Positions 12,101 to 23,001 of a stretch of 64,000 bases of DNA are shown one piece after another. Below the pieces are notes generated by a model. It ran no database searches, was not told the origin of the DNA, and was given only the letters and a program-made list of their open reading frames with translations. Both the position numbers and the translations under genes were made by a program. This DNA is from Arachnopeziza araneosa (lineage: Eukaryota > Ascomycota > Leotiomycetes > Helotiales > Arachnopezizaceae). How positions within the stretch are numbered: position 1 is the stretch's first letter; each line of letters starts with the position of its first letter. The stretch lies in NCBI GenBank assembly GCA_003988855.1, contig QYAI01000003.1, positions 62,001 through 126,000 on the forward strand. The letters are read 5' to 3'.

Positions 12101-14083
12101 CCTTGAGGCTCGTCTCATATTCTAGTAAGGCTTCGATAAAGTGTGGTGACCGAGCGTATCTGGGTGCAGCAGCACGCAGTAGAGGCTCTAGAGCTCTATC
12201 GACTTCTCCAGCTCCTTTACTCATTTTCGAGAAAGCGCTAAATCCACGACCAACAATGAAATTTGCCTCTTCGGGAGCTAGGGATGAGGACGGTCTTAAT
12301 GCTAACTTCAGCTTTCGAAGAAGTATTTCTGCAATTCTCGCATTGGTTGATGGATGAACCAAAGTACTTTCAAGAACTTCGAGCAGAGCATTATACTTTG
12401 GAAGACAACGGTCGTGCCATGTGGTTGGACTTCGATCATATATCGCTGGAGAAGCTTGTTCTGGAAAAGGAGATACCTCCAATCGTTCGAATTTACTGAC
12501 AATCTGGTCCTGCCACGATTGTGGAAGTGGAAAGCCTTCTTTCCCAGAGAGTTTTGGCAGAACATTAGTAGACACCATCTCTGGTAACAGCACTGCCAAA
12601 GTATCCCCGTTGTCAGCATCCGACCAATGGGCTACGATGAATCTATGGATCGTAAGTATCAAGACAATCTAAATGTGAATTGCTCAAACCTTTGAAAGTA
12701 CGGTAGAACAATACTTCTGAACCGCTCGGGTTCTGCTTCAGAAACATAAGAGCAAAAGGTTAGAAACCATGAAGCCAGTGGTTCTTTGGTTAAAGAATCC
12801 ATAAAAGATGAGATAAAAGGGATCAAGGCATCCATTGAAACATATTGGATAACAATCGAAACACTGAGAATCAGTGGTCTCCATAAGTTCAGCTTGTCGC
12901 TATGCTGACTGACTTTGGTGGAATTTTTCGAGATGGCGCGTAAGATATTAGATATGGTAGTGAGAAGCCCCGGCCAGTCACTCACCCTGGAGCCTTTCCG
13001 TACACCGGCTACAATTCCTATCGTCCGCGAGGATATAAGAATTCGGTGAAGATCAGAAATTCGTTTCGAGTCCGAAAATGAGTCTACCGCACTATTTGCC
13101 ACCTCGATGATAACAATCAAAATGTCCTCTATTGTATCTGAACTTGTATGGTGTATGATGCTTGTCAGAACGCCATAAATGACATCAACCCATGGTGAAG
13201 TAATTTCCGACCCAAGATCTTCATCATCAAGAGCCAAAAATAGGCCGTGGAAAATAGTAGGGCCAGATGTATGAACGCTTAAACCATTTCCTTTCATGGC
13301 CTCAGCAAATAATGTCATAATTCCATGATAATACAGTCCGAATTCTTTCGTGTTTTTGGCTCTATAGAGGTCGGCCTTGGCGTGATTGACGATCAAAGGT
13401 AAAGCTTTCGCCCTGTGTGCAGGTGTACCAGTCTTTTTGATCAGAAAACTCATAGCTTCTGCAGCGAATCGAGCAATGTGCGGTTGTTTTTGGTGCTTTC
13501 CAAGAAGGGGAGCCATCAAGTCAAATGTTGGCCGGAGGTCAGGTACTATGAGTTTGGAAAGATACTTAAACATAAATGCCAAGCTGGTAAAACTCCACTC
13601 AATAACCTCCACATCCTGTGGTGTCCCTGCGATGGAGGCTATTATTCCTAAAACTTTAGCGTAATGCTTTTCAAATCGTTGTCCCACATCGTGCGCAAAA
13701 TCCGTCACTAACTCTAACAGAGGTTCTAGCGACTCCCTTTCCCTCCTCTCCATATATGCCACAAATTTTTCCATGATTTTGTCTTCGTAGTAGATTATCT
13801 GCGGGAGACTGTCGCACATGGGAAGGACGTCGCGGGTGAAGGCAATAAAAGCCTCTGACATGTTGAGTTCCTGCCATTTTTCTACGCCGGTCTTGAGGTA
13901 AGACGTGGTTGTAGAAAGGTCCTCAGCGTCGAGGTCATGTCTTCGAACTCTTCGGATCGGCTCTAGAGAATTGAGCTTTGATATTTTCGTAGTGAAAGAC
14001 TCCCATCTGTGGTTCTTTTGATGTGCCGTGCCTCTTTTCGCTTTCTTTGTCTTAACAATCCTTCCAGTATTGTTAACCGGCAT
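6165..14083 (-). CDS. utp20: UTP20, U3 snoRNP / SSU-processome HEAT-repeat scaffold
   Basis: Two exons on the minus strand, 14083-12690 and 12642-6165, are joined over a 47-bp GT-AG intron (donor GTTTGA, acceptor CATAG). They encode 2623 aa, close to the 2500-2800 aa usual for Utp20/DRIM. The start is the ATG at 14083; an in-frame upstream codon is TTG. The N-terminus has the family pattern KNHRWESFTTKISKL, followed by a long alpha-solenoid of HEAT-like repeats with no catalytic motif. The C-terminus is strongly basic (KRKVEAV then KRKKTERKKERRKEK), as expected for a nucleolar RNA-associated protein. By family knowledge it belongs to the small-subunit processome for 18S rRNA maturation. It is head-to-head with a Drn1-like gene 203 bp away, so the two may share a promoter. 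Confidence 0.95.
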
Positions 14084-14286
14084 CTTGATCAAGTTAAGAG
14101 CTCATGGAAGCTTGTTCTTAGAATGGATTTTATTTTCGCAAAGGTCCAAAGAATTAATAGGCGGTGACAGAATCAAGCTTCATTAAGCTTAGCGTGCCCG
14201 CCGATAGCGATAACATCGCGTCTATTTTTCAACCTCTGGCTTCGCGGAATAAGCTCCTCTTAGACTTCAATCAACAACAACAAACG
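14084..14286. promoter_or_regulatory. Divergent promoter UTP20 / DRN1-like gene
   Basis: Only 203 bases separate the two start codons. Both products act in RNA processing, so a shared bidirectional promoter is plausible. A near-palindromic CGATAGCGATAACATCG stretch lies near 14203-14219 and may hold regulatory sites; this is inferred from position only. Confidence 0.5.
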
Positions 14287-16058
14287 ATGGCCTCAAAGAT
14301 GTAAGTGCTCCAATATACTCTCCTCATAGTTGCGATCATGCTTCATGCTCTTAATCATTCTATCTCGGTAGCACGATTTTATTTGAGCAGCAACTAACCT
14401 TAATAGAATCGTCCTTGGGGACGTAAATGGTCAATTGCATCCAGTATTTACAAAGCTTGCTACTTTACATTCCAAAAATAATTTTACCTTTGCTCTCGTT
14501 ACTGGCAACTTATTCGCCGCAGATGGTGGAGGCGTATCTGATCTTTTCGACGGCAAAACCCCGATCCCACTTCCAACTTATTTTACTGTCGGAACTCACC
14601 CTCTCCCTCAACAAGTAATAGACAGAATCGAGAAAGATGAAGAGGTACTCAATTTGAATTTGAAGTTAGTTTCTATCTAACTTGGTGCAGATCTGCGAGA
14701 ATCTTCACTACCTCGGAAAGCGCAGCACAACGAAAACCTCAGAAGGAATCAAAATCGTTACTCTAGGAGGAAGTCTGGATGACACCATTGTTGGACGTCT
14801 TTCAAAAGAGCAATATCTGCCATTCCACACAGTCACCGATGCAATGACACTCAAAGGAGCCAACAGCGCAGATATTTTGCTTACAACTTGTTGGCCGGCG
14901 GAAATTCGATCAGGATCGAAATTCGATTTGGCAGATGGGATAACCCCTCCTAAGGGATATGAGCATATTTTAGATCTTTGCGCTACCCTCAAACCCCGAT
15001 ATCACTTTTCTGTGTCCCCTGATTTCTTCTTTGAACGAGAACCATTCTTCCACAACCCCGCCAAAGACGCTCCAGATTTTAGACCAATTACTCGGTTTAT
15101 TTCTCTCGCTGCAAATGGAACACCAAAACAAAAATCTCTTTATGCTTTCACTTTGCAACCTTCGGCAGATCCAACGGCACCTTTGCCTGTTGGGGCTACC
15201 GCCTCTCCCTTTATCAGTCGACCAAATCCCCGTAAGCGACAGCTTGATCCGGATCCATATTCGAGAAATCATAGTCGAAACGGATATGGAAAACGTGGCA
15301 AGGGGCGAAGAGGCGAGCGCCAGCCGCCTCCTGGCCCAGGCGAGTGTTTTTTTTGTCTCTCAAACCCTACTTTGGCTACACATCTCATCTCTTCGATCGG
15401 AGATGATGCGTACCTGACTATTGCGAAAGGACCGTTAACAACTTCGGAAAGTTACGCAACATATGGTATCGAATTCCCTGCGCATGCCCTCATTATTCCA
15501 TTAACGCATTCACCCACGCTGGCTCTAATTCCAGAAGATGATAATGCTAGAGAGAAGACATTCCTCGAAATGAACAAGTTCAAGAATGCCTTGCAAAAAA
15601 TGGTCGCAACGAAGAGTGACAATAAACTTGGTTCCGTTACCTACGAAATCAGCAAGGGTAATGGTATTCATACTCATTGGCAATTTATTCCTATGCCCGA
15701 AGAGACTATATCCAAGGGCCTTGTGGAGGCAGCTTTCAGAGTTGAAGCCGAAAACCTGTATTACCCGCCCTTCGAAACACGGGATCCTGAAATTGGAATT
15801 AATAGTGGGGATTTCTTTCGGGCCTGGATTTGGACTCCGCCTAATGACGCAAATCCGGAAGGCAGCACAAAATGTATTACTTTGCCATTTGATGACAGTA
15901 CTCGCTTTTCGTTGCAATTCGGTCGTACGGTGTTTGCAAAGTTACTAGGTCTCGAGAAACGCCTTCACTGGAGAGATTGTGTGCAAGCAGTGGACGAAGA
16001 AAAAAGAGATAGCGAGGCATTTAAAACGGCGTTCAAGGAGTTTGATTTCACTCTTTAG
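14287..16058 (+). CDS. drn1: CWF19-like protein 1 / Drn1-type lariat debranching-associated protein
   Basis: Three exons, 14287-14300, 14407-14644 and 14691-16058, give 539 aa. The first exon is 14 nt; introns are 106 and 46 bp, both GT-AG. The N-terminal half (IIVLGDVNGQLHPVFTKL, then ALVTGNLF) resembles the metallophosphoesterase-like domain of CWF19L1, with a TLGGS motif. A basic linker (KRQLDPDPYSRN, KRGKGRRGER) leads to the CwfJ C-terminal 1 domain at about residues 298-420. That domain has CFFCLSNP and the HIT-like motif GIHTHWQFIPMP near residue 411. CwfJ C-terminal 2 follows to the end. By family knowledge Drn1/CWF19L1 binds the lariat debranching enzyme Dbr1 and post-splicing complexes. 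Tyr/Phe-rich C-terminus and length match the family. Confidence 0.93.
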
Positions 16059-17134
16059 TTGACGGATACCCAAAACAGGTTGTTTCATGCATTCACGTGG
16101 AGCTCGGGAGGGCGTAGTCCTACTTGCATTTTCATGGCGCAAAATCTTTTAATATTACTAACAATGATTCTTTCGATACTTTCGCAAGAAAGACTCGAGG
16201 AAAGTGGACGATTGTTTGGATCGGACGCTTCTGAGTCATTCGAAAGTTTTTCAAAAGTCATGATTTCATGACTCTCGTCAGCTATCCTTCTGAGGTAGTT
16301 CCAGTATTCACAGTAATACCGCAAATACTTATTCACACTGTAAAATATGCGTACTTCTAAAATCTCATTGCATCGTGACTTTACTTTGTAGAGCAATATG
16401 CGAGGTTCGACAAAACATGTGCTTTTGATTTTTTGTATCGTCGATTCAATTCTACTACCTCTTTGAGTTTAGGGACCCTATGTCGATACTCAACAAAGCC
16501 TAAGTGCGCGCAGCACGTGGATATTTTTGCAGATAAGATCAAAAGGGCTGCAACTCGCTTGAAGCTGCAACTACTGAACATCCTGAATTTAGACACAAGT
16601 GATTTTAGGTGTAAGGTACATGTTGCCAATTACAGAATTACAGTTTTCCAGATATTTGTTATAGACGAATCGTGGATTTTTGTTTTTGTTTACTATTCAA
16701 AGGTGCACGTCCTATCCTCAAATCTTAGTGCATGGATTCGTATAATTTCCCTTGTGAAGACTTGTCTTTTTACTTGCTGCATAAATTTTCTCTAAAATAG
16801 CTATCTGATAGTTTTTGTAATTCTGGTTCTTTCGTGGAAAGTTCGACTCGCCTCGAGTTCTTCCATATGCAGTAGTTCGTTAGTTGCGAATTTCCCTCCA
16901 AGTTAGGCTAGGACCCTTTCGCAGTCTTGCTCTATCTGCTACTAATTATGTGGGATATTAGAAATAGACACTTAGTGAGATTGATGAATTCGAAGATGAT
17001 TATTGAAAAGAAATTTCCTTCTCAAACAAATATGTCCTGTGCGCTTTCAGATGAGATTCATAGATTTCGTCATCTTGTAGTCATCCTTCTTTCCCACTGA
17101 TCCTTCACCACTTTTCCATGTTTTTGCCTTTGGC
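16059..17134. other. AT-rich intergenic region
   Basis: About 1.08 kb with long T-rich tracts. A 120-codon open frame at 16433-16795 has hydrophobic random-like composition and is not accepted as a gene. No RNA gene was found. Confidence 0.5.
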
Positions 17135-18967
17135 TTATTTATTACTCGGCCGTGCTACATAATGATGATCTTCACCACGATCATAACCTCTCTCTCTCTG
17201 ATCTTTCTCTTTTCCGATTCTGACCTGTGTGCTTTTCCGACGAAATGCTTGTTCGAATTCGGCTTCTTGACGATTGAACTCTTCTATTTCTCTTTGTTCC
17301 TGCACTTCGTTCTCTTCATCTTCGGACTCCATATCACTGTCCGATGTGACAAACTTCTGGATCGTGCGGATGTCTCTACCTTGGAGGTCATCCCAGGCTC
17401 CTTGGTACTATCATGTACAATCAGCACCTGTCAACGAGAAATAACGAGAAATGGGTTCACAGTGTTCAAGGGCGTTAGAGACAAGCAATAGGTTTCTAAC
17501 ATTTATTATTATTTCGTTCAGGAGGGTATTTATATCAGGTGTGTCCTCATCCAGAGCGGGGAGTTCTATTTCTGGTACCGAACTAAGGGGAATGCCCAGT
17601 TCGAAATTTTGGACGAAATCAGGTTTCAGAAGGCTGCCTTTGACTTTGTTGCTACTGAACTCGAGAAGACGATGGAGACGACCATGGCGACTCTTTACTC
17701 GTACCTATGAAGGTTTATGCTTCGTTAGCTACTATAACTCATCTTCGAGACCAAGCTAGCTTCGTGCATAAGAAAGCAAGGAGTCATGAGGGTTCTAGAG
17801 TAGTTGGTTAGTCTTACCTTTACACAGAAACTAAACCAAAGCATTTCTCTGAGTGGTTCTGGCATTATTGGCCTGGCATTGTGGTCTTTGTCAGCTTCGA
17901 AGGAGATTTACTCTGTTTTTGATGGCGAAGTAGGGGCTGTCTCAACTCTCATTTCCAATTTATTTTCAGCATCAGCTTCAGGTTCGATCTCTAGCGAAGC
18001 TATCTTCTCACGCTCTACGGCGGGAAATTTCGAGTCCGGAATAACTCGTTTCACAGTAACATGTCGTGTGACGGAGTGCTTCTGATCAGTGGTCAAGATC
18101 TCGGTCTGCTCCTGATTTCCAACCCAGAACCATTGATATCGTGGTGCCTTTGAAGCTTTCTCGCTTCGAGTGCGTTTATGAGAGTATTGGTTAAGCTTGT
18201 TACGCACCTGGGCCATGGCACCTCTCGGTCGAGCAATTGACGTTGCTAAGGAAGATGGACGGTTAGTAAGTGATGAACCGTGAACGCCATTGAAGAAACA
18301 GGGTCGCGATGAATGAACAGATAAATGCACTGACTTGCAGCAATCCGATGGGAGGTGACACACCAAGTATCCACAGAATATTGTACGGTGAGATCTCTTG
18401 ATCGAGTTAATCCTAGGCTTACATTTGCAGATGGAATTTGTCCTGCCGTGAACCCTAGATTTCCGGAGGCTGTAGTATTAGAGCTTCTGGTAACCTCAAA
18501 AGCAGCCGTTTTCTCTGATACAGGTTCCATGACTAGCTTTTCATCAGCAACTTGGCTGAGATACTATAGACAGACATCTGAAAAGAACCACCCGTGGTCA
18601 TTGCTACACCAGAGCTTAGTTCTAAACAAATAACAAAGGGCGAACGCAGCGATTGGATTAAGGTACCTCTTTGCGCATCATAACCCATGATAGTAGTCTC
18701 GAGGTTGAAACGAGCGGCAATGTGATATTCTCTATTGTAGTGCTCGATTGTGATGATTGGATCAAGCACACAAACAGAAGCATAAGCACCTCTCCCATCA
18801 TTAGGACCCCAGAAGTGCTGATTCTCAAGATCGTGATAAGCGAAGTCTACAAATCGATGGCTTTTGTTTCTCATGCGGCTCGATGTGTCCATGGGCGCAT
18901 ATGGTGCCAAGGCTGGATATGGTACTCCCGGTGGAAATGGTCGAGGTACGGCTGGTGGAATGGGCAT
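17135..18967 (-). CDS. Hypothetical fungal multi-exon protein (possibly decaying)
   Basis: A minus-strand gene pieced together from six exons: 18967-18667, 18550-18335, 18245-17912, 17848-17818, 17704-17446 and 17400-17135, about 468 aa. Introns 18246-18334 (branch CTTACTAAC) and 17849-17911 are strong. The junctions at 18551-18666 and 17401-17445 are weak: the natural CAG acceptor near 18578 leads to an in-frame TAG, and a TGA-TAG pair sits in frame at 17413-17408. The product has a Pro-rich N-terminus (MPIPPAVPRPFPPGV), a middle with GNLGFTAGQIPSANVSLGL and YQWFWVGNQEQ, and a very acidic Glu-rich C-terminus. No family recognised; it resembles uncharacterised Pezizomycotina proteins only in style. 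It is either a real gene with poor splice sites or an early pseudogene. Confidence 0.5.
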
Positions 18968-19257
18968 ATGAGGAGAACGATGATAGCTCCGACTCCTCTG
19001 TATTGGCCCATTAGATGTTCCATATTTCTTTGCAGCTTATTCGCCAACTCTTGCGTATCTATCAATATCGATTATCGAGAGCCGACAGATTAATTGTAGG
19101 TGTGTACAATCCAATCAAATCCTAGGTAGCTAAGCGAGGGTCACGTGTATTGCACTGCCCACCCGACTGTGAATGATACATATACTTTATTACTACCAGA
19201 TAAAGGACATATTAGTATTCATAGGTAGACATTGGCGTTCATAGCTTACTTTTTTAA
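18968..19257. other. Intergenic region
   Basis: Upstream region of the minus-strand gene. A TCACGTGT motif is at 19141-19148. Nothing else recognised. Confidence 0.4.
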
Positions 19258-19557
19258 TTCTTATTCCATACAGCATTAAGTCTGGGAGCGTTAGTTTACG
19301 TCGAAAAATGTATTAGGGCTGTAAAAGAAGCTCCTTTCGGTTCAGAGGATAAAGATACAGTTCCAATCGAGCTGGAAGATATGAGAGAAGCTGTAAAAAT
19401 CGTATATTATGAAGATGTAATTCTAATTTTACTCCCTCATCCTGATAGAATTCGAGATATTCTTGCAATAGAGATCCATATCATGTTAAATAGTAAAAGA
19501 GGTATGTTGGAAGTGGAGGAAAAGAATCGAGAGGAATCAGAACACGATGAGATTTAG
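19258..19557 (+). pseudogene. Orphan exon-like open frame, gene of origin unknown
   Basis: A 99-codon stop-free frame with good amino-acid composition (for example LGALVYVEKCIRAVKEAP and DVILILLPHPDRIRDIL) but without an upstream ATG in a sensible place. It is preceded by an intron-like acceptor (TTCCATACAG at about 19264-19273). It ends at TAG 19555-19557, and a similar ATGAGATTTAG string recurs 20 bases on. It could be the last exon of a degraded gene or a small gene starting at the internal ATG. No family recognised. Confidence 0.3.
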
Positions 19558-20015
19558 GAGGGCGGCGGAGGATGAGATTTAGAAGGGTAGGGATGGAAAT
19601 CCTAAGGAAGGTAGAAGGCTTGTTCGGAGGTGTCAGTGGGACGTTGAAGAAGATGAAGGATCAGGTGGGTTTTAGAGTCGGGCCCCTATGGGTGAGGTGT
19701 GATTTTGGATAATGAGAACATAATGATGCAAATCAGTACTAGATAAGTAAAATCATCCATTAAGAATATAATCTTGTTAGTTGAAGCTGACGACAAAGCT
19801 CCTAACCCTCTCGTTTTATGAAAATGGCAAAAGGTCTCGAGAAGATGCTGGCCGTTAGCCCTCATGTTGTGGAAGAATGGCGATTGAACATATTGACGAT
19901 GTTCGGAAGGTCATCAACGGTGCAAAGGGATAAGACAGTCCCATGTGATTTCAAAACGAGGGAAATTAGGCTTCATTGGTGGTCTCTATATCATATTTCA
20001 CACTCAACTGGAATA
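19558..20015. other. Intergenic region
   Basis: G/A-rich then AT-rich sequence with no supported gene. The plus-strand open frame that runs from here to 20168 lies antisense to the amidase relic and is rejected. Confidence 0.4.
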
Positions 20016-20321
20016 TCAAAGCATATCAAAGATTACCTCCGCTATAGAAAGGATCCATTCCTCCTGCTGGCCTCGGCCTACAATCTGTACGCCAACAGGG
20101 GCGCCATCGTATCTCTCGGAGTCATCTGTTTCGGTCTGGTAAGTTGGACTGTTACAAAATTGCAGTAAAAGGCAGAGAAGATTTACAGACTTCCCAATTC
20201 AGCTGATCATTCTCGTTCAAGGGCTTATAGTCGTGGTGAAAAGTATCAATATTTTTGTCGGCGTACGTGATGGGAATGCACACGCAGGAGTTGTCCAACA
20301 AGTTGTATATCGTTGTGTAGC
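20016..20321 (-). pseudogene. C-terminal relic of an amidase (acetamidase/GatA-type amidase signature family)
   Basis: On the minus strand, bases 20321-20191 and 20135-20016 read as two exons with a possible 55-bp intron between them. They give about 83 residues. The text GYTTIYNLLDNS, then IPITYADKNID, then YDGAPVGVQIVGR and EEWILSIAEV up to a stop is the canonical C-terminus of fungal amidases. The catalytic Ser-cisSer-Lys region and the rest of the roughly 550-residue enzyme are missing. Upstream lies a conventional acceptor (CTTGCAG), then 120 bases of unrecognised DNA and the inverted-repeat element at 20443. The fragment is therefore a truncated remnant, possibly cut by element insertion. 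Confidence 0.6.
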
Positions 20322-20442
20322 CTGCAAGTGGTCAGCCAACGTGTCCGCGTCTCTTTTTCGTGGATTATCATTTTCCCGACGCTAGCTGCAGATCATACTC
20401 TACGTGCCACTGCACCAGCATTTTGGCTCTCGTGATTCCCTT

Positions 20443-20911
20443 TGAGGGTTTTCCCACTAAAATTCTCGGGCTATAGGGCCTCAGGCCCTGAAGACGCTGT
20501 AATGCACTGTATTTAACAATCTTTACAATCTTAACAATTTTTATCCCTTCGCCTAACCTCAGTATGCCAAACAGCGTAGATACACTATAGAAAAAAGTTT
20601 GATATTGATGAGCGGGTGAGGGGATGTTGATTCTTCAAGAGATAATTGCACGGGAATTCCTTTAAACGCACTCCCTGCTCCTTCCCGATTTGTCTACAAC
20701 TCGTCCACAGCTATCGAATTACGATATTTAGGGCCTTGAGGCGCTAGCGTAACGAGATATCGGCTCTTTACGGCGCGGCTCCTGAAAACTACAGTGAGCC
20801 GAAGCCTAGCTACCGGCGGTGTCAAGGGCGCTAGAGGGGTCTACAGGGCATGTTGGCATCTTTCAGGGCCCGAGGCCCTATAGTCCGAAAATTTTAATGG
20901 AGATTTCCTGA
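20443..20911. mobile_element. MITE-like element with terminal inverted repeats, no coding capacity
   Basis: Bases 20456-20492 and 20862-20898 are inverted copies, 33 of 37 positions identical, and all four differences are transitions. Weaker similarity extends the arms to about 68 bp each (20443-20510 and 20844-20911). Each arm contains a near-palindrome of the type GGGCCTCAGGCCC. The interior of about 330 bp has no reading frame of note. Short size, inverted ends and no transposase suggest a non-autonomous DNA transposon remnant; superfamily and target-site duplication could not be determined by eye. Confidence 0.6.
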
Positions 20912-21115
20912 GCTCGCGTAAAGTGGGCAAAACAATGTTGTATTTCCTATGAATCTCAAGCTCCATTCCTCGGAGATCAAACTTCTTGGTTTGCACCAGT
21001 AAAGTCTTACAAATGTTACTTGTCAAATTGCCTCGCTACCTAACCGACCGGAATTAAGATGATATACTCTTATGTGGTTTCTTAAGAATCACTTGCCTCC
21101 ATAATTCTCTTACCA

Positions 21116-21427
21116 TCAATGCCAGTTTTGCAATCGTCCAGCGTACGGATTTCTGGGTCCAGCCAAAGTAGGATTTGGTTGAAGTTGTGGATAATAAATT
21201 TCTCTCCTAGAGTTTGGTAATGCCATTCTTACTCCATTGGCTGTGTATTGCCTTTGATTTGGAAAACCTCGAAGCCTCGACTGAGTTGTCATATCTTGCG
21301 CTAGATGTCTTAAAAAATAGCCGCGAGTATCAAGTCTCGGTGCAAGCTCCCTAAGGAGAGTTTGTTCATAGCCGTACCAACCACTATCAGGCCGCCGAGC
21401 CTGGTTATAAAGAGGCGTTAGATACAT
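21116..21427 (-). CDS. Small orphan protein, paralogue of the broken copy at 22092-22403
   Basis: An intact 103-aa frame from ATG 21427 to a stop at 21116. No domain recognised. Features are YEQTLLRELAP near residue 20, RLRGF near 51, an Arg-rich basic middle and a Pro/Asn-rich C-terminus with GPRNPYAGR. The same length and the same ordered motifs occur in the neighbouring frame at 22092-22403, which supports a real gene family. The product is basic, has no signal peptide and may be an effector-like or lineage-restricted protein; function unknown. Confidence 0.5.
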   Translation of the reverse strand: MYLTPLYNQARRPDSGWYGYEQTLLRELAPRLDTRGYFLRHLAQDMTTQSRLRGFPNQRQYTANGVRMALPNSRREIYYPQLQPNPTLAGPRNPYAGRLQNWH

Positions 21428-22091
21428 TTTCGAAACTATTGTAGATTATTTTAGCAGATTTATTTGTATTCTGTGACTTTACGCCTCCCTCTTTGATATT
21501 GTTAAGTCAGGTGACTAGATTCGTTGGTTTTGAGTGATAACATAGAAAGAGATGGTCCAGCCGGAACTGTCAGTTATCTATATAATGGGTCTTTTAAGGA
21601 ATGGTATTCATGATCTCTCCGTATGGAAATATTTATGGCAGAACTTCCATGAAGCATGGAATGTTTGCGGAATCTATCTTCGCAGAGAAAGCTTTTGTTC
21701 TTTTTTGAATCATTAATCGCAAACTATCGGAATGCCGTGATTGTGCTCCTGTGAGTAGTTATCAAAGTTTAAGGGTACGAAGTTATTACAAGTCTGATGT
21801 ATTTAAAGAGTGGAAAGTCAAGCTATATAGCCCTAGCTTAGCCCTGATCGCTCCTGCCTGTCTTGTGACACAAAGTCTCAAAATCTTATGTAAAAGAAAC
21901 CGGAGAATCTAATAAGCAGCATAAGGAAAAGTATCAGTAATCGCTGAATAGCCAGATTATTCTGGTTTGTTAGGTTACGAAATATTGTACAAGCTCTTCG
22001 TTGGCAATTAAGAATACAGACTATCAGATTAACTATTAGACAATCCTACTACCACCTTTCCATTCTTCTACGCCATCTTCTCAAATTTCTA

Positions 22092-22403
22092 CTACATTAA
22101 ATTTCGTGAAGTTCCCGCATATTGATTTCCTGGGCCGCTAGCTTGAGTGGGTGGTTCCTGTGGTCGAACGAATCGGTTTTGATCGAACATTCCCTGACCC
22201 CACGGCCCGTGTAGCATTCTTCTTGAATATTCTCGCTGCTGGAATCCTCGTAGTGGAGCCAACTCGTTCATCTGTGCAGCAATTCAAACAGCTGCTGGGT
22301 AGCTAGGCTCTTGCGTTCCGGCTAATTCTCGAAATAGAACGATCTCATATTCGCGGAACTGATCCGTGGTTCCCGCGCTGTCTTGTGGTGCTGTTTGGCT
22401 CAT
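22092..22403 (-). pseudogene. Broken paralogue of the 21116-21427 gene (in-frame TGA)
   Basis: From ATG 22403 to TAG 22092 there are 104 codons, exactly as in the neighbour, but codon 40 is TGA. Flanking codons read AAV-stop-IAAQMNELAP. Motifs YEIVLFRELAG, LRGFQQREY and GPGNQYAGT align in order with YEQTLLRELAP, LRGFPNQRQY and GPRNPYAGR of the intact copy. The stop could come from CGA by one C-to-T transition. No intron of plausible size removes it. Confidence 0.5.
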
Positions 22404-23001
22404 TTTGTTTTGATAATGTTAATAATTATTATTATTGAATTGGTGAGTGGTTCTATATTTGGTAGTGATGAGTTACAAAGATGGTCTAGATGTAGAGAGC
22501 TCATTCTCAGTACCTATGTCTTTCCTTGATGCTTGTGAATAGTCGCGGGAATATGGCCGTCTTCAACAGTTAAAAACTCAAGCCAGGGTTCTAAATCAAG
22601 TCACTCGAACAATAACTTATGTTTGTACCGGTGATTTTCTGTAGTGAACGTGAATATTTCTCTCTTCCGGCATGAAGATCGTCCCCAAACATGGTCCAGA
22701 TTTTTTAACAGTTAAAACTAAGGATAAGATCACTCTCGAAACAGATTTCTTATGCTATGAGAGAGAATATTTGAGTAGGGTAGCTAGATATAAATTTGAT
22801 ACCTGTATAACTAGTAACTAAGAGTTCGTGCTTCAATTCGGCGTCCCACTATCGAACTTGACAAAGTCAACAAAAGGGGTCGCTTATTGTAGCCGAAGAC
22901 TATTCCCCCACTTTTCTCATCCACGTCAGTAAAACTTGCGAGGCCCTAAACAAACGCTTCTTCTTCAAAATATCGAGTGAAACTATACAAAACTCGTAAA
23001 A
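22404..23001. other. Intergenic region upstream of the nucleosidase gene
   Basis: AT-rich spacer of about 600 bases. No gene recognised. Confidence 0.4.

Noticed and set aside
12421..12672. Open frames overlapping the UTP20 exon junction
   Set aside because: They are shadows of UTP20; the splice at 12643-12689 explains both halves in one reading frame.
16433..16795. 120-codon plus-strand open frame in AT-rich DNA
   Set aside because: Hydrophobic random-like composition and no recognisable feature.
16843..16858. tRNA B-box-like GTTCGACTC
   Set aside because: No A-box at the right distance and no pairing acceptor stem.
19818..20168. 116-codon plus-strand open frame
   Set aside because: It overlaps the amidase relic on the opposite strand, which has clear family motifs; the plus-strand translation has none.
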